From positions 26,817 through 90,816 of the forward strand of contig NZ_CAMLMJ010000019.1 in assembly GCF_946481145.1 (NCBI RefSeq): DNA of 64,000 bases, given 5' to 3'. Position 1 is the stretch's first letter, and each line of letters starts with the position of its first letter. The notes below the pieces were generated by a model that did no database searches, was not told where the DNA came from, and saw only the letters and a list, made by a program, of their open reading frames with translations. A program made the translations under genes and the position numbers. This stretch comes from an uncultured Sediminibacterium sp. (lineage in GTDB: Bacteria; Bacteroidota; Bacteroidia; Chitinophagales; Chitinophagaceae). Below are positions 36,434-43,976 of the stretch, one piece after another.

Positions 36434-38365
36434 ATGTTCAATAAGATCAATATAGTTCCGCGTTGGATCATTTTTCTAATCGACAATGCTATCTGTGCAT
36501 TTGCTATGTTATTTGCACATTTGATCCGATATAATTTGACTATTGGGGCTATTGATGTTCAAATCCTTAGTGGTAATATTTTGATTTTAGCCTTAATAAA
36601 CTCTATCGTTTTTATAAATTTCAGAACTTATGCCGGAATTATTCGATATACAGGAATTCAAGATGCATTGAGAATTTGTTATGCGATTTTAATGACAACC
36701 TCTGTGTTGTTTTTTATAGGACTTGTATCTACAAACAATGGAGGAGCATTAAACTTTGCAACCGTCACATTGATTATATATGGATTGTTTTCATTTCTCT
36801 TTTTAATTTCTTATAGGGTTATTATAAAATACGCGTTTGCCTATTTAAGAAATTATAAAATGGATAGGAAAAATGTAATTATTTACGGGGCGGGTGAAGC
36901 GGGATTTGCAACAAAGCGTGTATTGGAACATGATGCCACATCCAATGTGAGTGTGGTGGCTTTTATTGATGATGATGTTAGGAAAGTTGGGAAGGTCGTT
37001 GATGGTGTAAAAATTCAACATAGATTGGATCTTCAAAATATTTCATTGTCCCAAAAAATTGATGAGATTATTATTGCAGCTTTCAACATGCAACCCGATA
37101 AAAAGAATGAACTAGTTGACTTTTGTCTGGATCATGATATTAAGGTTTTGAATGTTCCCCCATTAGATAAATGGATCAACGGAGAATTCTCCGCCCGCCA
37201 ATTACAAACCATCAAAATTGAAAATTTATTAGAGCGGGAGCCAATTAAGATTAATAACGAAGAAATTGCGCAGCAGGTAAAAGGGAAACGTGTTTTGGTA
37301 ACCGGCGCAGCCGGTTCAATCGGTAGCGAAATCGTCCGCCAATTACTGCGTTTTCAACCCCATACCATTATTCTATGTGACCAGGCTGAAACCCCCTTAC
37401 ACCAACTTGAATTAGAGCTACAGGAAATCAATACCCAAACAGCCTGTATACCTTATCTAGGTGATGTGACGAATGAGGATAGAATGGGGGAAATGTTCGC
37501 TATGTACGAACCCCATTATGTGTATCATGCTGCGGCCTATAAACATGTGCCGATGATGGAGCTTTGTCCTTCGGAAGCGGTGCTTACCAATGTAATGGGT
37601 ACCAAAATCATTGCAGACCTTTCTGTAAAATACCATGTACAACGTTTTGTAATGGTATCCACTGATAAAGCAGTGAACCCTACCAATGTAATGGGTGCTT
37701 CAAAAAGACTGGCAGAATGTTATGTGCAATCGCTTTATCATTCATCTGCTAACTCAGGCGATAAAGAAAAGTTCACTAAATTCATTACCACCCGCTTTGG
37801 TAACGTTTTAGGTTCAAATGGTTCTGTAATCATTCGTTTTAAAGATCAAATAGAAAAAGGGGGGCCGGTAACGGTAACCCACCCAAATATCACCCGTTTC
37901 TTTATGACCATCCCCGAAGCCTGTCAACTGGTACTTGAAGCTGGAAGTATGGGTAGTGGGGGAGAGATATTTGTATTTGATATGGGTAAACCGGTACCCA
38001 TTGTTGACCTGGCCAAGAAAATGATTCGTTTATATGGTTATGTGCCAGGTATTGATATCGACATAAAATATACCGGACTCCGCCAGGGAGAAAAACTCTA
38101 CGAAGAGTTACTCATGGATTCAGAAAATACCTTACCTACTTACCATGAAAAAATCATGATAGCCAAGGTAAGAACCAATGCTATAGAATCTATACAGGAA
38201 GAGTTTGCCGCATTGATACAGCTCGCCAAACAAAAAGCCAATAACATGGATATGGTGGCTAAAATGAAGCAGTTGGTGCCCGAGTTTGTGAGCAATAACT
38301 CGGTATTTGCTGAGTTGGATAAGAAGCAGGAGGAAGGGAATGTGGTGGCGATGAAGGTGGGGTAA
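36434..38365 (+). CDS. pglF: UDP-GlcNAc 4,6-dehydratase, membrane-bound, PglF/WbpM/CapD type
   Basis: Large membrane-anchored SDR of 643 residues: four N-terminal hydrophobic helices (~10-35, 45-62, 82-100, 108-132), a first Rossmann domain (VIIYGAGEAGFA, ~148-159), and a catalytic SDR domain with TGAAGSIG at 290-297 and a VSTDKAVNPTNVMGASKR segment. It makes the 4-keto-6-deoxy intermediate for bacillosamine or FucNAc-type sugars; PglC, PglD and PglE next door favour bacillosamine. It ends region A. Codon choice in the C-terminal half (more C and G) looks closer to the region B genes than to its operon neighbours. Confidence 0.9.
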   Translation: MFNKINIVPRWIIFLIDNAICAFAMLFAHLIRYNLTIGAIDVQILSGNILILALINSIVFINFRTYAGIIRYTGIQDALRICYAILMTTSVLFFIGLVSTNNGGALNFATVTLIIYGLFSFLFLISYRVIIKYAFAYLRNYKMDRKNVIIYGAGEAGFATKRVLEHDATSNVSVVAFIDDDVRKVGKVVDGVKIQHRLDLQNISLSQKIDEIIIAAFNMQPDKKNELVDFCLDHDIKVLNVPPLDKWINGEFSARQLQTIKIENLLEREPIKINNEEIAQQVKGKRVLVTGAAGSIGSEIVRQLLRFQPHTIILCDQAETPLHQLELELQEINTQTACIPYLGDVTNEDRMGEMFAMYEPHYVYHAAAYKHVPMMELCPSEAVLTNVMGTKIIADLSVKYHVQRFVMVSTDKAVNPTNVMGASKRLAECYVQSLYHSSANSGDKEKFTKFITTRFGNVLGSNGSVIIRFKDQIEKGGPVTVTHPNITRFFMTIPEACQLVLEAGSMGSGGEIFVFDMGKPVPIVDLAKKMIRLYGYVPGIDIDIKYTGLRQGEKLYEELLMDSENTLPTYHEKIMIAKVRTNAIESIQEEFAALIQLAKQKANNMDMVAKMKQLVPEFVSNNSVFAELDKKQEEGNVVAMKVG

Positions 38366-38379
38366 TAGAATAGTCCGGA

Positions 38380-38572
38380 AGTCCGTCCTTCCTTCGTCAG
38401 GATGACTGTCCGGAAGTCCGGTAGACATATTACTGCTTTCTGTGAATTTTTGTGCCTTCTGTGGCAATATTAGCTTACTTAGAAATTTTAATGCCACTGA
38501 AGGCACAGAAATTCACAGAAGGGTTTTCTTTCGGACTTTCGGACAGTCATCCTGACGAAGGAAGGACGGACT
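38380..38572. repeat. Nested long inverted repeat between pglF and ino1
   Basis: Outer arms 38380-38420 and 38532-38572 are 41 bases each and reverse-complementary with one mismatch. Inner arms 38438-38466 and 38492-38520 (29 bases) are complementary with two mismatches, leaving a 25-base centre. The whole could form a ~190-base hairpin. The inner-arm sequence recurs in altered form at 41911-41977. No ORF or transposase is inside, so it resembles a MITE- or REP-like element; it may also terminate region A transcription. Confidence 0.85.
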
Positions 38573-38604
38573 TTCGGTCTTTACCTCTCTTTCCCTTACT
38601 TTTG
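38572..38604 (+). promoter_or_regulatory. Candidate promoter before myo-inositol-phosphate synthase
   Basis: A perfect TAnnTTTG box (TACTTTTG, 38597-38604) lies 25 bases before the ATG at 38630. Twenty-one bases upstream is TTTC (38572-38575), a one-mismatch -33 box at the edge of the inverted repeat. The gene stands alone after the repeat, so a promoter of its own is expected. Confidence 0.5.
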
Positions 38605-38629
38605 CAGTCTTTTTAACTACTACACACAG

Positions 38630-39943
38630 ATGTCTACTAAAATAAGAGTTGCCATTGCTGGCATTGGGTCATGTGCTTCTGCACTGGTGCAGGGCGTTGA
38701 ATTTTACCTGCGTAACCCGGAAAATACCATTGGGTTAATGTACCCTGAAATCGGGGGCTATAAAACACAGGATATTGAGTTTGTACTCGGGTTTGATATA
38801 GATACACGTAAAGTAGATACATTTCTACAAGAAGCATTGTACGCATTGCCCAACTGCAATATGCGGGTGATTGATCCTGCTTCTAAGTTTCAGTGTATAG
38901 AAACCAATGCACGTACTTTCCGCGGACCAACACTCGATGGTATAGCTCCACACATGAGGAGATACCATGGTGATATTACCTTCCAGGAAGATACCAAAGC
39001 CCATGAAGTTAGTGCAGAAGAGTATAAAGAGTTGCTGAAGAAACACCAGGTAGACATCCTACTTAACTATATGCCTGTTGGGGCAGAAGAGGCTTCAAAA
39101 TGGTATATCAATAACGCCATTGAAGCAGGGGTGCATGTAATCAACTGTATGCCAACATTTATCTCTACAGAAGATGCCAAACAACTAGAAGTAAAAGCCA
39201 TCGAACATAAAGTAACCATTGTGGGCAGCGATATGCGCTCCAGCTATGGTGCCAGCCGTTTATCGGAAGTATTACAGGGCAGTATGATGGATGCCGGACT
39301 GGTAGTAACCCAGCATATCCAGATGAATATGGCCGCAGGCACCACGCAGGGACAGGAACACATCATCAACGGACGCTCCGCAAACACCGACTTCCTCAAC
39401 ATGGCCGAAAAAGCCCGATTGCATAATAAACATGTGTCCAAAGAAAACGTACTCAGCGGACAGTCGATCGTAAGAGGTAAAGGTCTTGAAGGCATGACCA
39501 TGTTTGCCGGTCCATCCCTAACCGTGGTTCAACGCCCGGGTGGAGAATACATGGGTACCGATAATAAAGTATGTAATATAGACCTGGTAGCCTATGGTTT
39601 TGCCGGTGCTCGTTATGAACTTACGGCAAGGTTATCGGTACAGGATAGTCCAAACAGCGGCGGTATCGTAGTAGACGCTATCCGCTTCTGCCGTGTGGCC
39701 CGTGAAATGGATATTGTAGGCTATCTCCGCGGCCCATCAGCCTGGTCACAAAAAACCCCACCCGTTCAAATGACCACCGCCGACGCCAAATTTGAATGCG
39801 ACGCCATGGCGAGAAGGGTATACACCCCCATAACCGAGAAGCAAAAAATCAGTAACCTATACACACCAGATAACAAAGTATCCGCTGACAAAATCAGTGA
39901 ACTTGATTATACTTTCCAAAAAGGGGAAACCGAATACGAATAA
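38630..39943 (+). CDS. ino1: myo-Inositol-1-phosphate synthase, bacterial type
   Basis: NAD-dependent isomerase that turns glucose-6-phosphate into inositol-3-phosphate (1L numbering: 1-phosphate). Motifs: VAIAGIGSCASALVQGVEFY at the N-terminus, VGSDMRSSYGASRLSEVL in the middle and a long C-terminal region rich in NMAAGTTQGQEH-like segments. Length 437 fits the bacterial group. In Bacteroidota such an enzyme feeds inositol-lipid synthesis (shown for Bacteroides thetaiotaomicron). Its place between two glycan regions could also mean inositol phosphate as a glycan substituent. It is isolated by repeat-filled gaps on both sides and uses more G/C-ending codons than region A. Confidence 0.92.
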   Translation: MSTKIRVAIAGIGSCASALVQGVEFYLRNPENTIGLMYPEIGGYKTQDIEFVLGFDIDTRKVDTFLQEALYALPNCNMRVIDPASKFQCIETNARTFRGPTLDGIAPHMRRYHGDITFQEDTKAHEVSAEEYKELLKKHQVDILLNYMPVGAEEASKWYINNAIEAGVHVINCMPTFISTEDAKQLEVKAIEHKVTIVGSDMRSSYGASRLSEVLQGSMMDAGLVVTQHIQMNMAAGTTQGQEHIINGRSANTDFLNMAEKARLHNKHVSKENVLSGQSIVRGKGLEGMTMFAGPSLTVVQRPGGEYMGTDNKVCNIDLVAYGFAGARYELTARLSVQDSPNSGGIVVDAIRFCRVAREMDIVGYLRGPSAWSQKTPPVQMTTADAKFECDAMARRVYTPITEKQKISNLYTPDNKVSADKISELDYTFQKGETEYE

Positions 39944-39952
39944 AAAATGGCT

Positions 39953-39973
39953 GATGTCGGATGGCGGATGTCG
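39953..39973. repeat. Heptamer array, GATGTCG/GATGGCG, three units
   Basis: Units GATGTCG, GATGGCG, GATGTCG lie in register nine bases after the ino1 stop and end in a T-run. The units are of the same kind as the long array at 47161-47272. Confidence 0.8.
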
Positions 39974-39983
39974 GATTTTTTTT

Positions 39984-40016
39984 GCTTTGATGATTGGCGG
40001 AGCCAATCATCAAAGC
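39984..40016. repeat. Perfect 15-3-15 inverted repeat (GATTGGC/GCCAATC family)
   Basis: GCTTTGATGATTGGC, loop GGA, then the exact complement. A sister with altered but still perfectly paired arms is at 54286-54318. Both stand upstream of a GTCATCC...GGATCT element in the same order. Confidence 0.85.
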
Positions 40017-40038
40017 TGTTTCTTCCCGTCTTTTGGCC

Positions 40039-40092
40039 GTCATCCCGAGGCGCATTAATAACCAAGGGTTATTATCTGCGACCGAGGGATCT
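40039..40092 (+). repeat. GTCATCC...GGATCT hairpin element, copy with AT-rich stem
   Basis: Starts GTCATCCCGAGGCGCATT, holds the stem TAATAACC / GGTTATTA around AAG, and ends GCGACCGAGGGATCT. Same layout as the copies at 40246-40297, 54215-54266 and 54340-54391, but with a wholly different stem that still pairs. Confidence 0.8.
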
Positions 40093-40133
40093 CCTATAGT
40101 TTGAGCGGTTCAAGGAGTTCAAACATTTAATAA

Positions 40134-40184
40134 GGGTATTAATACCCTCCGGTTATTATCTGCGACCGAGGGATCTCCTATAGT
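40134..40184 (+). repeat. Second copy of a 34-base direct repeat, preceded by a 14-base palindrome
   Basis: Bases 40151-40184 repeat 40067-40100 exactly (GGTTATTATCTGCGACCGAG onwards to CTATAGT). Before the second copy stands GGGTATTAATACCC (40134-40147), a perfect palindrome. The flank after each copy (GAGCGGT[TC]CAA) is also similar. Confidence 0.85.
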
Positions 40185-40245
40185 AGGAGCGGTCCAAAAC
40201 AGCTAAGCGTATAACAAACAATAAATAACAATCCCCAAATCAAAT

Positions 40246-40297
40246 AGATCCTTCCTCGCAATTTCCGATCAAAGATCGGAATGCTCGTCAGGATGAC
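40246..40297 (-). repeat. GTCATCC...GGATCT hairpin element, inverted copy
   Basis: Read on the - strand it begins GTCATCCTGACGAGCATT, has stem CCGATC / GATCGG around TTT and ends GCGAGGAAGGATCT. It faces the copy at 40039-40092. Confidence 0.8.
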
Positions 40298-40396
40298 GTA
40301 AAACAGAAGAGGGGGATTAGCGTTGAGTAATTAGTCAATCCTAAGAATTCTGTAAAAATTCTCCAATTCCCTCATTTTCAAATTTTCAAATTCCTA

Positions 40397-41908
40397 ATGC
40401 CTCTCCAAAAAATATCATTAACCACCTTATTTAGTTTAGCTACCTGCTTCTTGTTTGCACAAACACTTGATGCAGGCATTACCCGCGACCAACACCAGCG
40501 CGATCTGCAATTATTAGGTAAGGGAGATGCTGACCAGAGCTTTACCTTGCGAACTATTCCTTTTGGTATAGAATCAGATACGGTAAAGGGTAGTTTTAAA
40601 AAGCCGTTGGTAACGCTACTACCACTGAGCTGGCTTAGCCAGTTTAACAGCAGGCAGCCATTTAGTGAGAATGATGGCTCTTTGATTGCGGCGAAGGGAT
40701 TACAAACACGTTTAAGTGGCGGGGTACAGGTAAGGGCTGGATTTATTGAAATGCAGTTGGCACCTGAATTAGTATGGGCGGCCAATCCTGCTTATCCTGT
40801 TACACCACAGTATGGCTACAATAGTGGAAAATCTTTTCAGCGTATTTATCCTGGTCAATCAACTGTTCAATTGGTAGCAGGTGGTTTTCGTGCGGGCGTT
40901 TCAACGGCTAATCAGTGGTGGGGGCCGGGGGTGAAAAATAGTTTACTGATGACTTATCAGGCACCTGGTTTTGAACATTTTTTTATTGGAAGCAGAAGAC
41001 CATTGAAAACACCTATTGGTAGTATTGAATGGAAACTGATGGGAGGATGGTTACGTACCGATGGGGATCGTTCTATGGAAAATACCCATTTGCAGAAAGC
41101 CGATGCCATATTCGGAACGCGTAAAAGATACCTGAGTGGATTAACCATAGCTTACCAACCTAAATGGGTGCCGGGTTTATTTGTGGGATTGAACAGGGTG
41201 ATACAAACTTTCAGCAATGATTCGCTTACAAGTACATTGGGCAGTTTTGAAAGATATTTTCCGGTAATTGCTCTGGCCGCACAGAAAAAAAATGTAAACA
41301 ATGAAGATTTGCTGAGTCGCGATCAGGTTGCTTCTTTTTTCCTCCGCTGGCTCTTCCCCAAACAGCATTTTGAATTTTATATTGAGTATGGCTACAATGA
41401 TTATAAATTAAATACCCGCGATTACCTGATGGGTACCAGTCATTCAGGCGCCAATATCATTGGCTTTAAAAAACTGATACCGCAAAAAGGAGAGCATCGA
41501 TGGATAGATATTGTTTTCGAATTAACCAAAATGAGTCAGACCCCCGATTACCTGGTGCGTAATGCGGGAAATTGGTACGAACATGGTCAGGTTAAAGAAG
41601 GCTATACCCAGGACAACCAGATCATGGGATCTGTATATGGTTTTGGTGCCGATGCTATTTATGCAGGAGTGAACCTGGTGAATGGTGCAAAACGAATGGG
41701 CTTTTTTATTGAACAGATAAATCGTGATCCCATTGGTCGCACACAAAAATGGGTGGATCTTGGTCTGGGATTTACCCCTCAATGGGAAAAAGATAAATGG
41801 ATTTTTGCCGGTAAATTAGAACTGGTAAGGTCGAGGGGATATGCCTGGCAGAAAGGCGTAAATGTAATGAACCTCCATGCCCAGGCCGGCCTGCAATATC
41901 GCCTATAA
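40397..41908 (+). CDS. wzi: Wzi-like capsule assembly outer-membrane protein, copy 1
   Basis: Predicted outer-membrane beta-barrel of the Wzi family, thought to anchor or help assemble capsule at the surface. An N-terminal signal peptide runs to about residue 20 (SLATCFLFAQ). The mature part has alternating aromatic strands and the segment QWWGPGVKNSLLMTYQAPGFEHF, a family hallmark with the WWGPG motif. It ends in an aromatic/hydrophobic residue pattern (GLQYRL) like outer-membrane barrels. A closely similar neighbour starts at 42041 and a third barrel at 45511. Confidence 0.85.
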   Translation: MPLQKISLTTLFSLATCFLFAQTLDAGITRDQHQRDLQLLGKGDADQSFTLRTIPFGIESDTVKGSFKKPLVTLLPLSWLSQFNSRQPFSENDGSLIAAKGLQTRLSGGVQVRAGFIEMQLAPELVWAANPAYPVTPQYGYNSGKSFQRIYPGQSTVQLVAGGFRAGVSTANQWWGPGVKNSLLMTYQAPGFEHFFIGSRRPLKTPIGSIEWKLMGGWLRTDGDRSMENTHLQKADAIFGTRKRYLSGLTIAYQPKWVPGLFVGLNRVIQTFSNDSLTSTLGSFERYFPVIALAAQKKNVNNEDLLSRDQVASFFLRWLFPKQHFEFYIEYGYNDYKLNTRDYLMGTSHSGANIIGFKKLIPQKGEHRWIDIVFELTKMSQTPDYLVRNAGNWYEHGQVKEGYTQDNQIMGSVYGFGADAIYAGVNLVNGAKRMGFFIEQINRDPIGRTQKWVDLGLGFTPQWEKDKWIFAGKLELVRSRGYAWQKGVNVMNLHAQAGLQYRL

Positions 41909-41910
41909 TA

Positions 41911-41977
41911 TTCTGTGTACTTCAGTGCCTTCAGTGGCATTATTAAATTGCCACTGAGAGCACTGAAGTACACTGAA
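41911..41977. repeat. 29-base inverted repeat related to the inner arms at 38438-38520
   Basis: Arms 41911-41939 and 41949-41977 are complementary with three mismatches. Their sequence (TTCTGTGTACTTCAGTGCC...) follows the inner arms of 38438-38520 base for base in most places. It begins two bases after the first wzi stop. Because it is palindromic it creates similar spurious frames on both strands (MYFSA...). Confidence 0.85.
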
Positions 41978-42040
41978 AGATTTCATTTGGAAATTCGATA
42001 TTTCTCTGTTCCTCTGTTTCTCTGTTTTCAACCCTGTTTC

Positions 42041-43693
42041 ATGCAGAAAAAACTCTTTATCATTTTTTGTTTATTCATCTCCTCTGGTGCCATTGCTCAG
42101 GGTATTTCAAATGATTTGCTGCGCGATCTGTTGCGCAACAAACAATTACTGCTCAATAGTCAGGAGAAACAAAGCTCATATATGATCAATCCCAATCGGG
42201 TTGATTTTAGTGAGCTGGATTCTTTAATGGGTTCTCCATCCTCCATAATACAACTAAACAAAAAGGAGCAGGGTATTCGATTACGTGTATTGCCGCTAAC
42301 GATACAGCAGCAATACAACTCTGAATTGCCCTACCACTGGAATATTGCACCCATGATACCGGCAAAAGGATACCAGTCTGTTATCAGCACAGGCGTGCAG
42401 CTTCGTGCAGGCAAACATTGGGTGATGCAGGTGGCACCGGAATTTGTATATGCCGATAATAAATCTTTCGAAGGTTTTTCTCAGCAGTTGAGTACCGCAA
42501 ATTGGGCAGCCTATTATCGTTTCTTAAATACCACTGATATACCAACCAATTTTGGTGAAGACACTTACAGAAAAATATTACCCGGACAATCAAGTATAAA
42601 ATATCAGTTCAAATCTTTTGCGGCGGGTATTTCAACCGAACAGATGTGGTGGGGGCCTGGCAATAAAAATGCATTGATCATGTCAACCAATGCCCCCGGA
42701 TTTTTGCATGCAGGTATTCAAACGATTCGTCCGGTGAAAACTGGTATTGGTGATTTCGAGGGACAGCTAATTGCAGGACGTTTGTCTGAATCGGGTATAC
42801 TGCCACCTCGCATCAACAGTGTAGATACCAATGGACAGTTTTTATACCAACCCAAGAACAATGATTGGCGTTATATAACAGGAATGGTGTTAAGCTGGCG
42901 GCCTAAATGGGTATCCTCCCTTTATGTAGGATTTGCCAAAGCATCTTATTTATACAATACGGATATATCAAGTCCACTGGACATATTACCCCTCCAGGGT
43001 TTTTTTGGAGGCGCGGTAACGAGCGCGGAAAAATCGGGACGTAAAGCCTCACTTGGTTCATTTTTTGCCCGTTATGTGATGCCGGAAGAACATGCGGAGA
43101 TCTATATAGAATATGGCCGAAAAGATGTTTCACTGATGCCATGGAACGTTATTCGTACCGATGCGTACCGTAGGGCCTATGTGGCGGGTTTGAGGAAATT
43201 ATTTCCAAGGAAACGGGGAGGTGCTATTCAATTACATGCTGAATTAACCCAAATGCAGGCCCCAACGGCAGAGTTGATACTTGATCCGGATAGCTGGTAC
43301 ACGCACCGTTATGTGCGTCAGGGATACACTAATATGGGACGTTCATTGGGAGCAGGTATTGGTCCGGGTAGTAATAGCCAGACCCTTGAAATAAGCTGGG
43401 TGAATGGTCCCAAAAAACTGGGTATACAATTCGAGCGCCTGCGTCATAATAGTGATTTCTACTATTATGCATTTGAAGGGCTGAAAGATTTCAGGCGGCA
43501 TTGGGTAGATATATCCACCACATTTATGGCTGCATGGAACTATAAGAAATGGTATGCCAATGCCCAACTATCAGTAATCCGCTCCTATAATTACCAATGG
43601 CTCATCATAGACTGGGACCCCACCAATTATTTGGTCCCCGGCAACGAATACCTGAATGTATCGGGGAGACTGGGGATTGGGTGGAGATTTTAG
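42041..43693 (+). CDS. wzi: Wzi-like capsule assembly outer-membrane protein, copy 2
   Basis: Wzi-family barrel. The start is placed at MQKKLFIIFCLFISSGAIAQ, a good signal peptide; the frame is open from 41915, but that earlier part is translated repeat sequence. Hallmark segments as in copy 1: EQMWWGPGNKNALIMSTNAPGFLH and an SWRPKWVSSLYVGF strand. 550 residues from this start. It follows copy 1 after the inverted repeat, so the pair probably arose by an old tandem duplication. Heptamer repeats start right after its stop. Confidence 0.85.
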   Translation: MQKKLFIIFCLFISSGAIAQGISNDLLRDLLRNKQLLLNSQEKQSSYMINPNRVDFSELDSLMGSPSSIIQLNKKEQGIRLRVLPLTIQQQYNSELPYHWNIAPMIPAKGYQSVISTGVQLRAGKHWVMQVAPEFVYADNKSFEGFSQQLSTANWAAYYRFLNTTDIPTNFGEDTYRKILPGQSSIKYQFKSFAAGISTEQMWWGPGNKNALIMSTNAPGFLHAGIQTIRPVKTGIGDFEGQLIAGRLSESGILPPRINSVDTNGQFLYQPKNNDWRYITGMVLSWRPKWVSSLYVGFAKASYLYNTDISSPLDILPLQGFFGGAVTSAEKSGRKASLGSFFARYVMPEEHAEIYIEYGRKDVSLMPWNVIRTDAYRRAYVAGLRKLFPRKRGGAIQLHAELTQMQAPTAELILDPDSWYTHRYVRQGYTNMGRSLGAGIGPGSNSQTLEISWVNGPKKLGIQFERLRHNSDFYYYAFEGLKDFRRHWVDISTTFMAAWNYKKWYANAQLSVIRSYNYQWLIIDWDPTNYLVPGNEYLNVSGRLGIGWRF

Positions 43694-43707
43694 GATAGCA
43701 GATTTTT

Positions 43708-43786
43708 GATGGCAGATGTCAGATGGCAGATGTCAGATGGCTGTCCGAAGGACCCCTTTGGGGATGTCTGATGGCGGATGTCTGAT
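43708..43786. repeat. Heptamer array GATGGCA/GATGTCA, interrupted
   Basis: Five units (43708-43742), then a small GTCC-GAA-GGAC hairpin and CCCCTTTGGGG, then GATGTCT, GATGGCG, GATGTCT (43763-43783). The array starts 14 bases after the second wzi stop. Confidence 0.85.
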
Positions 43787-43866
43787 TTAAGAGAGGAGTG
43801 GTAATGCAACGTTTTTACTAGATATTAAGACAAGGGGGAAGACAACACTAAAACTAATTCCTAACA

Positions 43867-43929
43867 CCCAGTACCTAGTACCCAGTACCTAACACCTAAT
43901 ACCTAACTCCTAACCCCTAGCAGCCAGCA
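43867..43929. repeat. Heptamer array CCTAACA/CCCAGTA type, nine units
   Basis: In exact register: CCCAGTA, CCTAGTA, CCCAGTA, CCTAACA, CCTAATA, CCTAACT, CCTAACC, CCTAGCA, GCCAGCA. The units drift step by step, and the array ends 47 bases before the start of the WcaJ-type gene. A related array is at 51000-51027. Confidence 0.9.
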
Positions 43930-43976
43930 GCTCAAAACCAGGCATCATTTTTGCCCTAAGAAGCGTCTAATATCCA

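Larger units (their letters stand above)
39944..40396. other. 453 bp gene-free gap packed with repeats
   Basis: Contents in order: a short heptamer array just after the ino1 stop, a 33-base palindrome, a GTCATCC...GGATCT hairpin element, a 34-base direct repeat with a 14-base palindrome, and an inverted copy of the hairpin element. Only 40298-40396 carries nothing recognisable. No coding frame with a believable start was seen. Confidence 0.8.

Noticed and set aside
38380..38572. Insertion sequence
   Set aside because: No transposase frame inside or nearby and the arms meet in a short centre; kept only as a MITE/REP-like inverted repeat.
41779..41973. Small minus-strand gene across the 3' end of the first wzi gene
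   Set aside because: It arises because the inverted repeat at 41911-41977 reads similarly on both strands, and the rest is antisense to wzi.
41915..42040. Earlier start for the second Wzi-like protein
   Set aside because: The extension is translated repeat sequence, whereas a normal signal peptide begins at 42041.
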